DNA of 64,000 nucleotides, from positions 372,001 to 436,000 of the forward strand of contig CAVXFM010000015.1 of the NCBI GenBank assembly GCA_963760985.1, written 5' to 3'. This DNA is from JACRDG01 sp963760985. GTDB taxonomy: Bacteria; Desulfobacterota; Desulfomonilia; Desulfomonilales; Desulfomonilaceae. Shown here in pieces: positions 45,908 to 54,990 of the stretch. Each line of letters opens with the position of its first letter. Positions within the stretch are counted from its first letter, which is position 1. The notes beneath the pieces are model-generated. The model made no database searches. It was not told the DNA's origin and was given only the letters and a program-made list of their open reading frames with translations. A program made the translations under genes and the position numbers.

Positions 45908-46258
45908 ATGGCCTTGGAGATTCTCGCGGAAATATCATTCAAAGGCGCCATAGTCGCTGAGATCCTGTATCGGACCGGATTTCTCGTGGACATCCGCGTC
46001 ACAGAAGACTTTCAGGCCGCACACATCGAGTTTCCCCTTTCCCATTCTGCCACCCCCCGCCTGGAAGGGACATGGGAAAGCGCGCTCGATACCTATTTCA
46101 ATGAGGCCTGCTTTGATTCCAAGCATTCAGTGGTCGCGGGCGAGTTTCGCAGGGTGGGCAGTGCCAGAGAGCACAAGTCCCTGTTTCGCCAAGCCATCCG
46201 CTCCTTGCTCAAAGACCTGGAACCTCACGGATATCAGATCAAAATCACCTATGTCTGA
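45908..46258 (+). CDS. hypothetical protein
   Basis: A 116-residue soluble protein (MALEILAEISFKGAIVAEILYRTGFLVDIRV, FRQAIRSLLKDLEPHGYQIKITYV) with alternating strands and helices. A GGAG site lies close to the ATG. No family recognised; moderate coding appearance only. Confidence 0.5.
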   Translation: MALEILAEISFKGAIVAEILYRTGFLVDIRVTEDFQAAHIEFPLSHSATPRLEGTWESALDTYFNEACFDSKHSVVAGEFRRVGSAREHKSLFRQAIRSLLKDLEPHGYQIKITYV

Positions 46259-46317
46259 ATGCACGTCACGGGCTCAAGGCTTCTCCGCGTCAGCGCACGC
46301 ACGGAAGCGTAGTCCCA

Positions 46318-46539
46318 CTAATCCTTCGCGGGGGACTCAGGTTCTTCCAGCAAAGTGCCAATGCGTTCCGCGTTCTGAATCAGGTCTTTGAGGAGCGGTC
46401 GAATGAGCAGGACCCACTCGGAATGCTCAGCGGGTTTCAGGTCCACGGTCTCAAGGACCTTGGTGATGACAAAGACCTTGGTTCGGGCCTCTGCGACTTC
46501 CTTGTGAATTCTCTCAATGCTCCATTTTTGCTCAGACAT
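46318..46539 (-). CDS. small hypothetical helical protein
   Basis: A 73-residue charged, helical protein (MSEQKWSIERIHKEVAEARTKVFV, LLKDLIQNAERIGTLLEE). GGAGG lies 5 bases before the ATG at 46539. Probably cytoplasmic; family unknown. Confidence 0.55.
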   Translation of the reverse strand: MSEQKWSIERIHKEVAEARTKVFVITKVLETVDLKPAEHSEWVLLIRPLLKDLIQNAERIGTLLEEPESPAKD

Positions 46540-46781
46540 CCCTACCTCCATGGAATCCAAGGGTTGCATGCGCGCACCCCATGACAGGCGGATTATCTCC
46601 GCGATCTCTGCGAGACGCAAGAGCAACACGCCAACCCTTTGCACGCCGGAAATCAAAAAGATTCATCTGGGCAGTATCAGTGCGAGGTGAACGGGCCGAA
46701 GTCGTTTCAGGATCTGGAAGGCAGGGAAAGGGGCAGAGGGGAAACCGCTTCGGAAATTGGTTTCCCCTTGGAGATGGATTC

Positions 46782-47372
46782 TTACACGGCAGCGAGGGAT
46801 CGCCCCTCGTGGAAGGCCTTGAGGTTGATGTCAACGAGCTTGGGTTTGAGAGATTCCTTGAGGACCGCCTCGTACGTCTCAGCAGGAATATCCAGGTACT
46901 TGGAGAGTATGCCGAGAAAGAGGACGTTGGCCACTCGGGGGTTGCCCAACTTCGTTGCCACGTCGTTCCCGTCCACGATGACCGCGTCGGGTACTTTTGC
47001 CTTGATTTTCTCGATCACGTCCGAAGGGTACTCCTGCTGACCGGTGAAGACTGCAGGAGGAAGGATCTTCTGGTCGTTCATGATCACCTTGCCCTTTTCG
47101 GACAAAAAGGCAAAATACCTCAGCGTCTCTATCTGTTCGAAAGACAGAATCACGTCAGCTTCGCCCATCTTGATAATGGGAGAATTCACCTGCTTGCCGA
47201 ATCGCACGTGGCTGGAGACCGAGCCGCCCCGCTGAGCCATACCGTGGATCTCGTTCTTCTTGACTTCGTACCCATGCGCGGCAGCCACCCTGCCGAGCAC
47301 GTCACTGGCCAGGATGATTCCCTGCCCTCCGACTCCGACTATGAGCACATTGTACACACGGTTCTCGCTCAT
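46782..47372 (-). CDS. iorB: indolepyruvate:ferredoxin oxidoreductase beta subunit
   Basis: A 196-residue gamma-type 2-oxoacid:ferredoxin oxidoreductase subunit: VLIVGVGGQGIILASDVLGR at the start, NEIHGMAQRGGSVSSHVRFG, and ADVILSFEQIETLRYF are typical of IorB. With IorA it oxidises aryl pyruvates from aromatic amino acids to aryl-acetyl-CoA, reducing ferredoxin; this is an anaerobic trait. Its start overlaps the iorA stop by 4 bases (ATGA), indicating translational coupling. Confidence 0.92.
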   Translation of the reverse strand: MSENRVYNVLIVGVGGQGIILASDVLGRVAAAHGYEVKKNEIHGMAQRGGSVSSHVRFGKQVNSPIIKMGEADVILSFEQIETLRYFAFLSEKGKVIMNDQKILPPAVFTGQQEYPSDVIEKIKAKVPDAVIVDGNDVATKLGNPRVANVLFLGILSKYLDIPAETYEAVLKESLKPKLVDINLKAFHEGRSLAAV

Positions 47373-49151
47373 GACGCCTCCTCAATCGCATCGCATTTGC
47401 AGACTTCCTGGCACGTACGGCAACCTACGCAAAGGGCCTCATTGATCTTGGAATATCCTTTTCTCTTGTCGCCTTCTTTGGGGTGTTCGATCTTGACGAA
47501 TTCGAGGGCCGGACAACCTGTGTTGATGCAGGTCCTGCATCCTATGCACACGTCTTGCTTGATCCTCAAAGGCTTGTCGGGCAACACCCTCCCCACCTTC
47601 AACAGAGCGCACGGGGCTCGGGAAATGATCAATGAAGGCTCGGCAACTTCCAGTTCTTCCTTGATCACTTTCTGGATGTTCTTCACCTCGTACGGATTGA
47701 CCGTGCGTATTCTCTTGAACCCGAAAGCCTCGGCCACCTTCTCGATGTCCGCGCTGATCGTGGGATCCTCCCGCAGGGTATATCCAGTGCCCGGATGATG
47801 CTGAGCGCCGGTCATGGCCGTGGTACGGTTGTCCATGATGATCACGGTCGTGGCGCCGCCATTGTACGCGAGTTCCAACAGCGGGGTCATGCCGGAATGG
47901 AAGAAGGTGCCGTCGCCGATCACCGCGACCGCTTTGCCCCGTGCCAGTTCACCCAACACACGATCCAGTCCTGAGGCAATGCCGATGCCCGCGCCCATGC
48001 AAAGGCAATGATCCAGCATCCCCAGCGGTGGCAACGCGCCCAAAGTGTAACAACCGATGTCGCCGGCTACATAGACCTTGTTCTTTTTCAGCGCGGTGAA
48101 CGTCGCACGGTGAGGGCAACCGGGGCACATGTTCGGCGGCCTCATGGGGAGTTCCATGTCAATGGGGCCGATGCTCTTGGCAGAGGAGGCCCCCTTCAAC
48201 GCAGCCTCCACCTTTTCGGGAGAAAGCTCACCACACATGCCGGTGAGTTCCTTCCCTTCCACTTTGATGCCCATGAGCCGGATGGCTTCTTCGATAAAGG
48301 GATCCAGATCCTCAATGACCACCAGCCGTTTCACGCGTGAGGCGAAATCACGAATCAGCTTTTCCGGAAGCGGCCACACCATCCCCAGCTTCAGAAAAGA
48401 CGCCTCAGGGAGCGCCTCTCTCGCATATTGGTATGCCACGCCTGCCGCGATAATGCCCAGGGAAGCGTCGCCCATGATTATTTTGTTAAAAGGCCAGGTC
48501 TCCGCGAACTGAGCCACATCCTTGAGTCTCTGCTCTACCACGGGATGCCGACGTCGGGCCATTGCAGGAAGCATGACAAATTTGGTGGGATCTTTTTTCA
48601 GACCAAGCTCCCGCGGCCCTTCTGTGCGGTCTTTGAATTCCACGAGAGACATGGAATGCGATACCCGCGTGGAACTGCGCAACAACACCGGCGTGTCGAA
48701 CTGCTCGCTCACGCGCAACGCCTCTCCGATCAGATCCTTGGCTTCCTGGCTGTCCGAGGGCTCAAGGCACGGCACTTTGCCGAATTTCGCGTAATTGCGC
48801 GTGTCCTGTTCGTTCTGGGACGAGTGCATCGCCGGGTCGTCACACACCACAAGCACGAGCCCGCCATTGACGCCGGTGTAAGAGAGCGTCATAAACGGAT
48901 CCGCGGCCACGTTCAGGCCGACGTGCTTCATGGCACAAAGTACCCTCGCTCCGCCGTACAGACGCGCCGGCAGCTACCTCCAAGGCAACTTTTTCGTTGG
49001 GCGCCCACCCTGCTTTGATCTCAGGATACTGTAACCCAATGAACTCCAGGATCTCCGTACTGGGAGTCCCCGGATACGCGGAAGCCAAGCGGACACCTGA
49101 CTCGTAGGCTCCTCGCGCTATCGCTTCATTTCCTGATATGAGATGTTTCAC
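47369..49151 (-). pseudogene. iorA: indolepyruvate:ferredoxin oxidoreductase alpha subunit, frame disrupted near base 48960
   Basis: The TPP- and Fe-S-containing catalytic subunit of the indolepyruvate:ferredoxin oxidoreductase. The N-terminus (SGNEAIARGAYESGVRLASAYPGTPSTEILE) is in one frame; near 48959-48961 one extra base shifts it, and the next frame continues from SYGGARVLCAMKHVGLNVAADP. It then has the TPP motif region GDIGCYTLGALPPL ... GDGTFFHSGM and ends with two 4Fe-4S ferredoxin motifs (CIGCRTCINTGCP, CVGCRTCQEVCKC). Corrected length is 593 residues, normal for IorA. The start is GTG at 49151 with AGGTGAG upstream. A sequencing indel is the likely cause. Confidence 0.9.
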
Positions 49152-49672
49152 GGTCGCCTCACCTTTCGTTGATCTCCGGCAGAGCCGGCATAGGATGAAC
49201 CCTTATGGGGTATCGTGACCATTTTGGTGCGGAGGTCGCAGAGACATAGTCGCCGCGTATGCTGAGCAGGTCGTTAAAGGAATGGACTAAGACCTGATCC
49301 TCATCCTAATCAAGGTTACCGTGCCTGTCAAGAATTTCAGCACACAGGGGAAGAGACACCCCGGAACCGTGAGGGTGAACCGTCACGATAGCGGCTTCAG
49401 ATATGGCGATTGCCCCTGGTTTCAGACGGAAAAGCGGTCACAAGAGGTTCAGCATAATGAATCGAACCCTCACTGGAACCGGCAGATGGCGGTTGCCCTG
49501 CATGGCTCAAACCTCAACACACACGCGTCGCGAAACGGCCAATTTCGTTAAGTACTTACCTGATATTCATAAGTAAGCACATTTGGCTTTTTTGGCATTG
49601 CTTTTTCTGTGATAACATGATAAATATACACATTATTTCTGACTTCCAAATCTAGGGGTCGTGAGAGACGAA
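49152..49672. other. 521-base divergent intergenic region
   Basis: Separates iorA from the L,D-transpeptidase gene. No gene supported. The last 110 bases are AT-rich with a short palindrome (CTTAC at 49555 region / GTAAG at 49573 region), so promoters or an operator are likely there. Confidence 0.4.
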
Positions 49673-50782
49673 ATGTTACGTCTTCTGTGGTTTGTTTCGG
49701 GTGTGGCTATCGTCGCGATCGTGTCGCTGCCTGGCGTTACGCTGGGCGAGCACGCGATGCACCGTTTTCAATTGATAAGCGCTTCATTCGGATCCGGGAA
49801 CAGCGTGCCCGTCCAGGGAGGACCGATTCGGGCTCCTCACGCGCCTGAGCTTTCTCCCCCACCTCCTGCCAGGGAAGCTCACAGGTCTGACCCCGCGGTC
49901 CCCGGTGACAAGCGGAGGAGGCAAGGCCCGATTGCCCTGGCGCGCAACGTCAGTCAATGGCTGCCTGTGCAGCCGGCAGGTACGGGTTTCGTGCAACCTC
50001 CCGCAGCGCCGGAGTTTCGGGGGAGTGACCCATTGATGCCAAGTCCGCTCGGCAGCGTGCTCGCCAAGTCCTTTCCGGACAGGACAACACCGCTTGTGGC
50101 TCGCTCGGAAAACGACCAACACGCGTCTGCTACTCTTCAGGGATCTCCCACAGATGAACGGAGTATGGACAGGATCTCTCCTCCGAACGATGCGGACAAG
50201 TCGGTGACTTCCCTGGCCACCCGTCCTGAAAGTAAATACCGCAATCTGCAAATTGAGGTGAGTCATGCGGAGCACACGTTTAGATTGTTTGGTGTGCTTC
50301 CGTCAGGCGAGAAGGATCTGTTGAAAGAATGCAAAGTGGGCCTCGGCAACCCCAGGGAGTTCCCCACGCCTGTAGGCATCTATTTCGTCACCCATATTTA
50401 CGATAAGGATCCCCTGTGGATACCGCCTCCCGATCGTCCCTGGGCCTGGGGTCAATCGCCCAGCGACCGGGTCTATGGCGGAACCATGGCCCCGTTGCTC
50501 AAGAAGAGGCCCGTGTCCCACAGGAAGAAAGGTCCAAGCGCGGAAGATTACATTGCGGATGAGGTGAAACTCGACGATTACGGGTACAGGTTCCACGGCA
50601 CCAACGCGCCCAGGAGCATCGGTCGCAACCAATCCCACGGATGCGTGCGCATGCTGCCCAAAGACGCGCGTGAGGCGGCTGATCTGATCAAAGAGTACGT
50701 GGGCGTCACTGACAGGAAACAATCGGAAAACGGCACCTTCGTGGTCCTGCGCGCTCCTGTAAGACTGAACCTCATCAAGTAA
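49673..50782 (+). CDS. exported L,D-transpeptidase (YkuD domain)
   Basis: A 369-residue periplasmic enzyme with a signal sequence (MLRLLWFVSGVAIVAIVSLPG), a Pro-rich disordered region to about residue 190, and a C-terminal YkuD domain. The catalytic motif is YRFHGTNAPRSIG followed by SHGCVRM (Cys near residue 324), with upstream NPREFPTPVGIYFVTHIYDKDPLW. L,D-transpeptidases make 3-3 crosslinks or attach proteins to peptidoglycan. The start could be the GTG at 49661, four codons earlier. Confidence 0.9.
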   Translation: MLRLLWFVSGVAIVAIVSLPGVTLGEHAMHRFQLISASFGSGNSVPVQGGPIRAPHAPELSPPPPAREAHRSDPAVPGDKRRRQGPIALARNVSQWLPVQPAGTGFVQPPAAPEFRGSDPLMPSPLGSVLAKSFPDRTTPLVARSENDQHASATLQGSPTDERSMDRISPPNDADKSVTSLATRPESKYRNLQIEVSHAEHTFRLFGVLPSGEKDLLKECKVGLGNPREFPTPVGIYFVTHIYDKDPLWIPPPDRPWAWGQSPSDRVYGGTMAPLLKKRPVSHRKKGPSAEDYIADEVKLDDYGYRFHGTNAPRSIGRNQSHGCVRMLPKDAREAADLIKEYVGVTDRKQSENGTFVVLRAPVRLNLIK

Positions 50783-51050
50783 CCTGAAACCTACGCGTGC
50801 GACAGGTCGGGTCTGTAAGGTCTGTTCCTGTGACACGCTACGCACTCGTCTGAGCCTGACGAGGCCCTGCACCCTGCCGAGCTTGGAGGAGGAGGCCATC
50901 TCCTCCTCCAAAATTTCCCCCTCCTGATTCCCAAGTGGTTGCTGCCCGGCACACTACCTTCCCGAATTAGCGTACCATCCAGTATTTTCGTCCCTGTGAT
51001 TACGCTCTCGAGCACCGAGCGCGTCAGGATGCTTGGCCGCGGGAAATCGA
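50783..51050. other. intergenic region at convergent genes
   Basis: 268 bases between the L,D-transpeptidase and GcvH-like genes, which converge. It contains a GGAGGAGGAGGCC / GGAGGAGATGG-type G/C-rich palindromic segment near 50885-50912, possibly a bidirectional terminator. Confidence 0.35.
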
Positions 51051-51878
51051 TCACAAGAAACTCTTCACCAGGCGGTCCCAACCGATTTCGTCCTTGAAGG
51101 AGCCGTATACATCTCCGATAGGCTCACCACCCAAGGCAGCGGCGGATGCAGGCTCACCCGTGACGAGAGAGAGCAGGCGCTCTGCCTCGGATTCGATGAA
51201 CCTAACCGCAGCCACGCCGAAAGCCAGTTGCTTCAAGTCAGGCCTGAGTTCGATCGGATCGATGAGCATTACCCATCCGCCGCAATAGGGATCTGCATGC
51301 TCGGATTGAGGGTGATCGATAAGCTTCTGGTTCACGGCTGTGACAATTCCGGTGAGCGGAGCTTTGACGCCAGCCTCACTTTGGTCACGTTCCACGATGA
51401 AGGATTCCTCTGCTAGCTTGAACCTGGTTCCCAGTGAAGGAAGCCGGAATTTCTCTACTGTGCCGACCAGCTTCGCGCCGAAGTCGTCCAGCCCGATGCG
51501 GACACGGCCTCCATACTCCACCCTGGCCCAGGCATGCCCCTTGTGGATGTAGTAATCGCGGGGAACGCGATATCCATGTGCGTTGAAGTACTGGGGTTGG
51601 CCGAACACGGTGTAATCCGCTTCTGCCATGTCTGAAAGCATTTGATCGTACTGGCAGGTGGAGCAATCATAGCTGTTCGCGCACATTTTGTTTTCCGGCG
51701 CGCCTCCGGTGAGCGCGTGCCGACATCGCAGGTCTGAACCCAGTTTGCGAAACATGGTGGATTGCCATCGTTCGTGCTCGTTCTTGGCCAACTTCCGTCC
51801 CATGGCGCTATCGAAAGCGCAGGTCCCGCAGTCGAACGCATTGTCGCAGTATTTCAGCGGCACGATCTTCGCCTTCAT
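51051..51878 (-). CDS. GcvH-like protein with N-terminal Cys module and no lipoyl lysine
   Basis: A 275-residue protein. The N-terminal 80 residues carry two Cys clusters: YCDNAFDCGTCAFD (10-23) and CRHALTGG ... MCANSYDCSTCQYDQML (53-82). Residues about 110-225 align with the glycine cleavage H protein (YIHKGHAWARVEYGGRVRIGLDDFGAKL, KAPLTGIVTAVNQ, DPYCGGWVMLI). In true GcvH the lipoyl Lys is in ESVKA; here the site reads ERDQS, so Gln replaces Lys and lipoylation there is not expected. It may be a binding scaffold rather than a lipoyl carrier. A stand-alone copy of the second Cys cluster is at 52351-52560. Confidence 0.85.
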   Translation of the reverse strand: MKAKIVPLKYCDNAFDCGTCAFDSAMGRKLAKNEHERWQSTMFRKLGSDLRCRHALTGGAPENKMCANSYDCSTCQYDQMLSDMAEADYTVFGQPQYFNAHGYRVPRDYYIHKGHAWARVEYGGRVRIGLDDFGAKLVGTVEKFRLPSLGTRFKLAEESFIVERDQSEAGVKAPLTGIVTAVNQKLIDHPQSEHADPYCGGWVMLIDPIELRPDLKQLAFGVAAVRFIESEAERLLSLVTGEPASAAALGGEPIGDVYGSFKDEIGWDRLVKSFL

Positions 51879-52350
51879 CCAGATGCATTCCTTTTCCGAG
51901 AGATTGAAACCTGTGATGCTGCTTTTCGGTTTCTCAGTCGGTACTCATGATGCTCCTCCTTGTTCGCGTGTATTCCGTACATTGGTGATCCGCGGGCCAC
52001 GTGCGGCTCCGCGGTTTCTCTCAGTTGTCAGGAATGGTACCCGGTGAGTTCAAGGTGCCGTGCGGATCCCGCGGGACAGCAATTCCGGCGATCCTGCTGA
52101 TGCGTGACGGAGAAACCAGCACCGCCACCCGGTGCGAGGGCCTGATACCGATTCGTGTTCACCTATCTAAGATGGTGGGGCTGTGGGGCTCCTGAGCGCA
52201 GTGATGAGACGGCTTTGCGTCGTCCGTAGCGAAGGAAATGCTCAGCCCGTATCCTGTGTCCTGTGTCCCGTCATGCACGTGAAAGCGCATTGCTATGAGA
52301 CACCTGATACGAGGGTGCTTTTCAGCAAGTGACTTGGCAACCACGGTGGT
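51879..52350. other. 472-base intergenic stretch containing an R2-type repeat
   Basis: No gene seen. Holds the diverged R2 repeat at 52145-52300, listed separately. Confidence 0.45.
52145..52300. repeat. R2-type palindromic repeat, diverged copy
   Basis: Starts ATACCGATTCGTGTTCAC, shares CTCCTGAGCGCAGTGATGAGACGGC and CGTCCGTAGCGAAG with the full copies, but its right terminal repeat is degenerate (AAAGCGCATTGCTATGAG). Confidence 0.7.
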
Positions 52351-52560
52351 TCAAGCAGCTGCCGCCACCCTCGGGCGCAAACCCGCGGGTACAAACACCA
52401 GGTGCGCGGTGTCCTCGAGCATCTGGTCGTATTCGCAGCGTGCGCAGTCGTAGCAGTTCACGCACACCTTGTTGGCAGGTGCGTCTCCGGTGAGGACATG
52501 CTTGCAGAGCATGGGGGCCAGGGCAACTTCGGAGGTCTTGCGGAGAATTGTGGATTTCAT
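52351..52560 (-). CDS. stand-alone Cys-module protein, related to the GcvH-like protein N-terminus
   Basis: A 69-residue protein whose central part, MLCKHVLTGDAPANKVCVN followed by CYDCARCEYDQML, matches residues 51-82 of the GcvH-like protein (same C-x-H-x-LTG-x-AP-x-NK-x-C spacing and DC-x2-C-x-YDQML ending). A GGAG site precedes the ATG. It may bind Zn or an Fe-S cluster and could exchange with, or partner, the larger protein 470 bases away. Confidence 0.75.
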   Translation of the reverse strand: MKSTILRKTSEVALAPMLCKHVLTGDAPANKVCVNCYDCARCEYDQMLEDTAHLVFVPAGLRPRVAAAA

Positions 52561-52934
52561 GGCGGGTCTCCTTTCAGTTTCCGGCAAATTCGTATCGCTT
52601 TTTCTCATCCGGCATGGTGCCGGTGATTTCTTGAGACGCTGCCCATTCCCTACTGCATAGTCTGTGCCAAGCACACGCCCCATACGTAACCACCCAGCCT
52701 TGTTGACTAAAAAGGATCACAGTTGCAGACCTGAAGGATCTCGCAGGTATGGCGAAATCCCTCAGCTAGATGTGGTGCGATGCAACTTCGAGGATAATAA
52801 GTTAATTTATCAGCAGAAAACAAAGTGAGGGAAAACACCACAGTGCCGAGGGAAAAAGCTACACCTTCTCGGCCTGCGGAGTGTCCGCACCGGTCAATAG
52901 CTGTGACTCAAGGAACGCGCGCGGAATAACGAGT
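52561..52934. other. 374-base intergenic stretch
   Basis: No gene seen; bases 52785-52830 are AT-rich and may contain a promoter for the Cys-module gene. Confidence 0.4.
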
Positions 52935-53534
52935 CTATTCTTTGTGGGCAGCTTTCATCGAGTCTCGCAGAGCCTCGAAAAAGAACAGTTCGCAATAATT
53001 GCAGAGGTAACCCAGTTTGGCATCCAGTTCCGCGAGGCTGTTGGACGCGCGCATGACGCAGCGTCCCACGTGGCAATGGGGGAGATTGAACGTATGGCCT
53101 ATCTCGTGGAGTGCCACCTTTACCACACGTTCGAGGAATTGTTCACGCGATACCAGGGACTCGCCGACCCCACGGTACAATCGGTGGCACGACATCACCG
53201 CGGCAGCCCCGCCCAGGAACGCTTCTCCGAACACAAAGGTGAGGATGGGATTGCCGAGATCTTTCTCTGTCAGCCCCAGGATTTTCACGTGCTGGTTCGC
53301 GCGTTGATCCCGGATATGCTTGAGAATGGCCATGGCATTGTACTGGCCGCGGCGCTCCATGTACGCTTCAGCAGGCATGTGCACCGCATCATACAGATCG
53401 ACGGGTACCCGCAGGACCCCCTGAAGGCCGTCGGTAACGATGCGCACCACGTCTTCGCCGACTTTGCCAAAGGGAAGCACCGCGATAACACCGCGTTTCT
53501 CGACGGGATCCTGGGGCTCGTTATTGTGTGCCAT
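52935..53534 (-). CDS. archaemetzincin-family zinc protease
   Basis: A 199-residue putative metallopeptidase. The zinc motif HEIGHTFNLPHC (H143, E144, H147, H153, C154) is followed by C159-V-M161 and a CNYC pair (C178, C181), the hallmarks of archaemetzincins. The family motif usually has Gly where this has Asn150. No signal peptide, so probably cytoplasmic. Archaemetzincins are uncommon in bacteria and their substrates are poorly known. The gene lies 20 bases downstream of the sigma-54 regulator gene on the same strand. Confidence 0.88.
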   Translation of the reverse strand: MAHNNEPQDPVEKRGVIAVLPFGKVGEDVVRIVTDGLQGVLRVPVDLYDAVHMPAEAYMERRGQYNAMAILKHIRDQRANQHVKILGLTEKDLGNPILTFVFGEAFLGGAAAVMSCHRLYRGVGESLVSREQFLERVVKVALHEIGHTFNLPHCHVGRCVMRASNSLAELDAKLGYLCNYCELFFFEALRDSMKAAHKE

Positions 53535-53554
53535 GTTCTGGGGAATTGTTCAGT

Positions 53555-54920
53555 TCACTCGGAGCTCTCTTCCTGGAGCCCATACTTTCGCATTTTCTTG
53601 TGCAGGGTGGTGCGATCAAGACCCATGACCTTGGCAGCATGGGTGATGTTCCATCCTTCCTGCTCGAGGATCCGCCGAATGTGGATCTTTTCCGCGTCCT
53701 TCAACGTCCGGGGGCTCGTGGACGCGGGCATGCACACCGCGTCAGCACCCAGGTAACTGAATGCGTCAGGAGTGATGGCCCACGTACGCGACGTCACCAC
53801 AGCCCTTTCAAGCACATTTTCCAGCTCGCGGATATTGCCCGGCCACGGGTAATCCACGAGAATCTTCATCGCCTCATCGTTTATCGCGTCGACATCCCGA
53901 TTGGTTTCACGGGCAAAGCGGTGCAGGAAATGCTCCGCGAGCAGAGGAATATCAGCTTTGCGCTCCCTCAAAGGAGGTACCCGGAGGGTGATCACGTTGA
54001 TGCGGTAGTAGAAATCCTGACGCAGAGAGCTTTCCCGCGATCTGCTTGGTCAGGTCCTTGTGTGTCGCGCTGACCAGCCTGAAATCTGCCTTGAGAGCAT
54101 CCAATCCGCCTACCCTGTAGAAGCACTTGTCTTGCAACACTCGCAGCAAGTCCACTTGCATCTTGAGGGAGATCTCTCCCACTTCGTCCAGGAACAGCGT
54201 TCCTCCCTCAGCCACTTCGATGAGCCCTTTTTTGGGGCGAACCGCTCCCGTAAACGAGCCTTTCTCAAATCCGAAGATCTCGCTCTCAATGAGAGACTCG
54301 GGAATCGCTCCACAGTTGATGGGGACGAAAGGTCCTCCCATTCTCTTGCTGTTCGCGTGGATCGCGCGAGCGATAAGCTCCTTGCCCGTGCCCGTCTCTC
54401 CGAGGATGAGAAACGGACGACTCGTTGGGTGCCACCTCGCGGATCGTGGAAAAGAGTTCGATCATCGCGGGGGTAGTACCGATGATGTCGCCCTCGCCAG
54501 CCCATGATTTCGTGGCCTCGGAACGAAGATATTGCGCTTCTTCCAGAAGTTTCTTGTGTGCCATGAGCTTGGCAAGGAGCAGGCCCAATGAGTCGGGGTC
54601 AAAAGGCTTCACCAGGAAGTCGTTCGCACCCAGGCGCAGAGCTTCCACTGCATGTTCGACCGTGCCATACGCGGTGATAATCACCACAAGGGTGGCAGGA
54701 TAATGTTCTTCACTTCCTCAAGGAGGCGAAATCCCCCCATGCCGGGCATCTTGATGTCCACAAAGAGAATGTCGTAAAAATTCTGCTCCAGGAGTTTCAG
54801 GGCTTCTTCGGCTGATTCTGCCCTGCCGATCGCGGCGCCTTCCTGCTCAAGCCACGCAGCCAGCGACTCCCTCACGATGAGCTCATCATCTACCACCATG
54901 AATCTATGCTTTCGGCTCAT
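53555..54920 (-). pseudogene. NtrC-type sigma-54 response regulator with three frame disruptions
   Basis: A receiver (RFMVVDDELIVRESL, phosphoacceptor Asp in LFVDIKMPGMGG), AAA+ sigma-54 domain (LGETGTGKELIARAI, GSFTGA loop in FEKGSFTGAVRPKKG, GGTLFLDEVGEI) and a Fis-type helix-turn-helix (WNITHAAKVMGLDRTTLHKKM). The frame breaks at about 54702 (one base lost after LLEEVKN), 54412 (one base gained before LILGETG) and 54035 (one base gained before LRQDFYYRINV). All three frames join to give a normal 454-residue activator. It starts at 54920, 71 bases after the histidine kinase stop. Three breaks in one gene point to poor sequence quality here or a genuine pseudogene. Confidence 0.88.
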
Positions 54921-54990
54921 GATCTCCGTACCTGCCCATACATGTGATTGCATGCAAAACCTTGGACGATCGGCATGTTCACGCCCGACC

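Noticed and set aside
46581..47798. A 405-codon plus-strand frame opposite iorB and the end of iorA
   Set aside because: Antisense to conserved oxidoreductase genes; no domain.
49585..49625. Sigma-54 promoter (TTGGCATTGC) upstream of the L,D-transpeptidase gene
   Set aside because: The GG and GC dinucleotides are not at the required 10-base spacing.
52881..53756. A 291-codon plus-strand frame opposite the archaemetzincin gene
   Set aside because: The minus strand encodes the zinc motif and has the better start; the plus frame has no motif.
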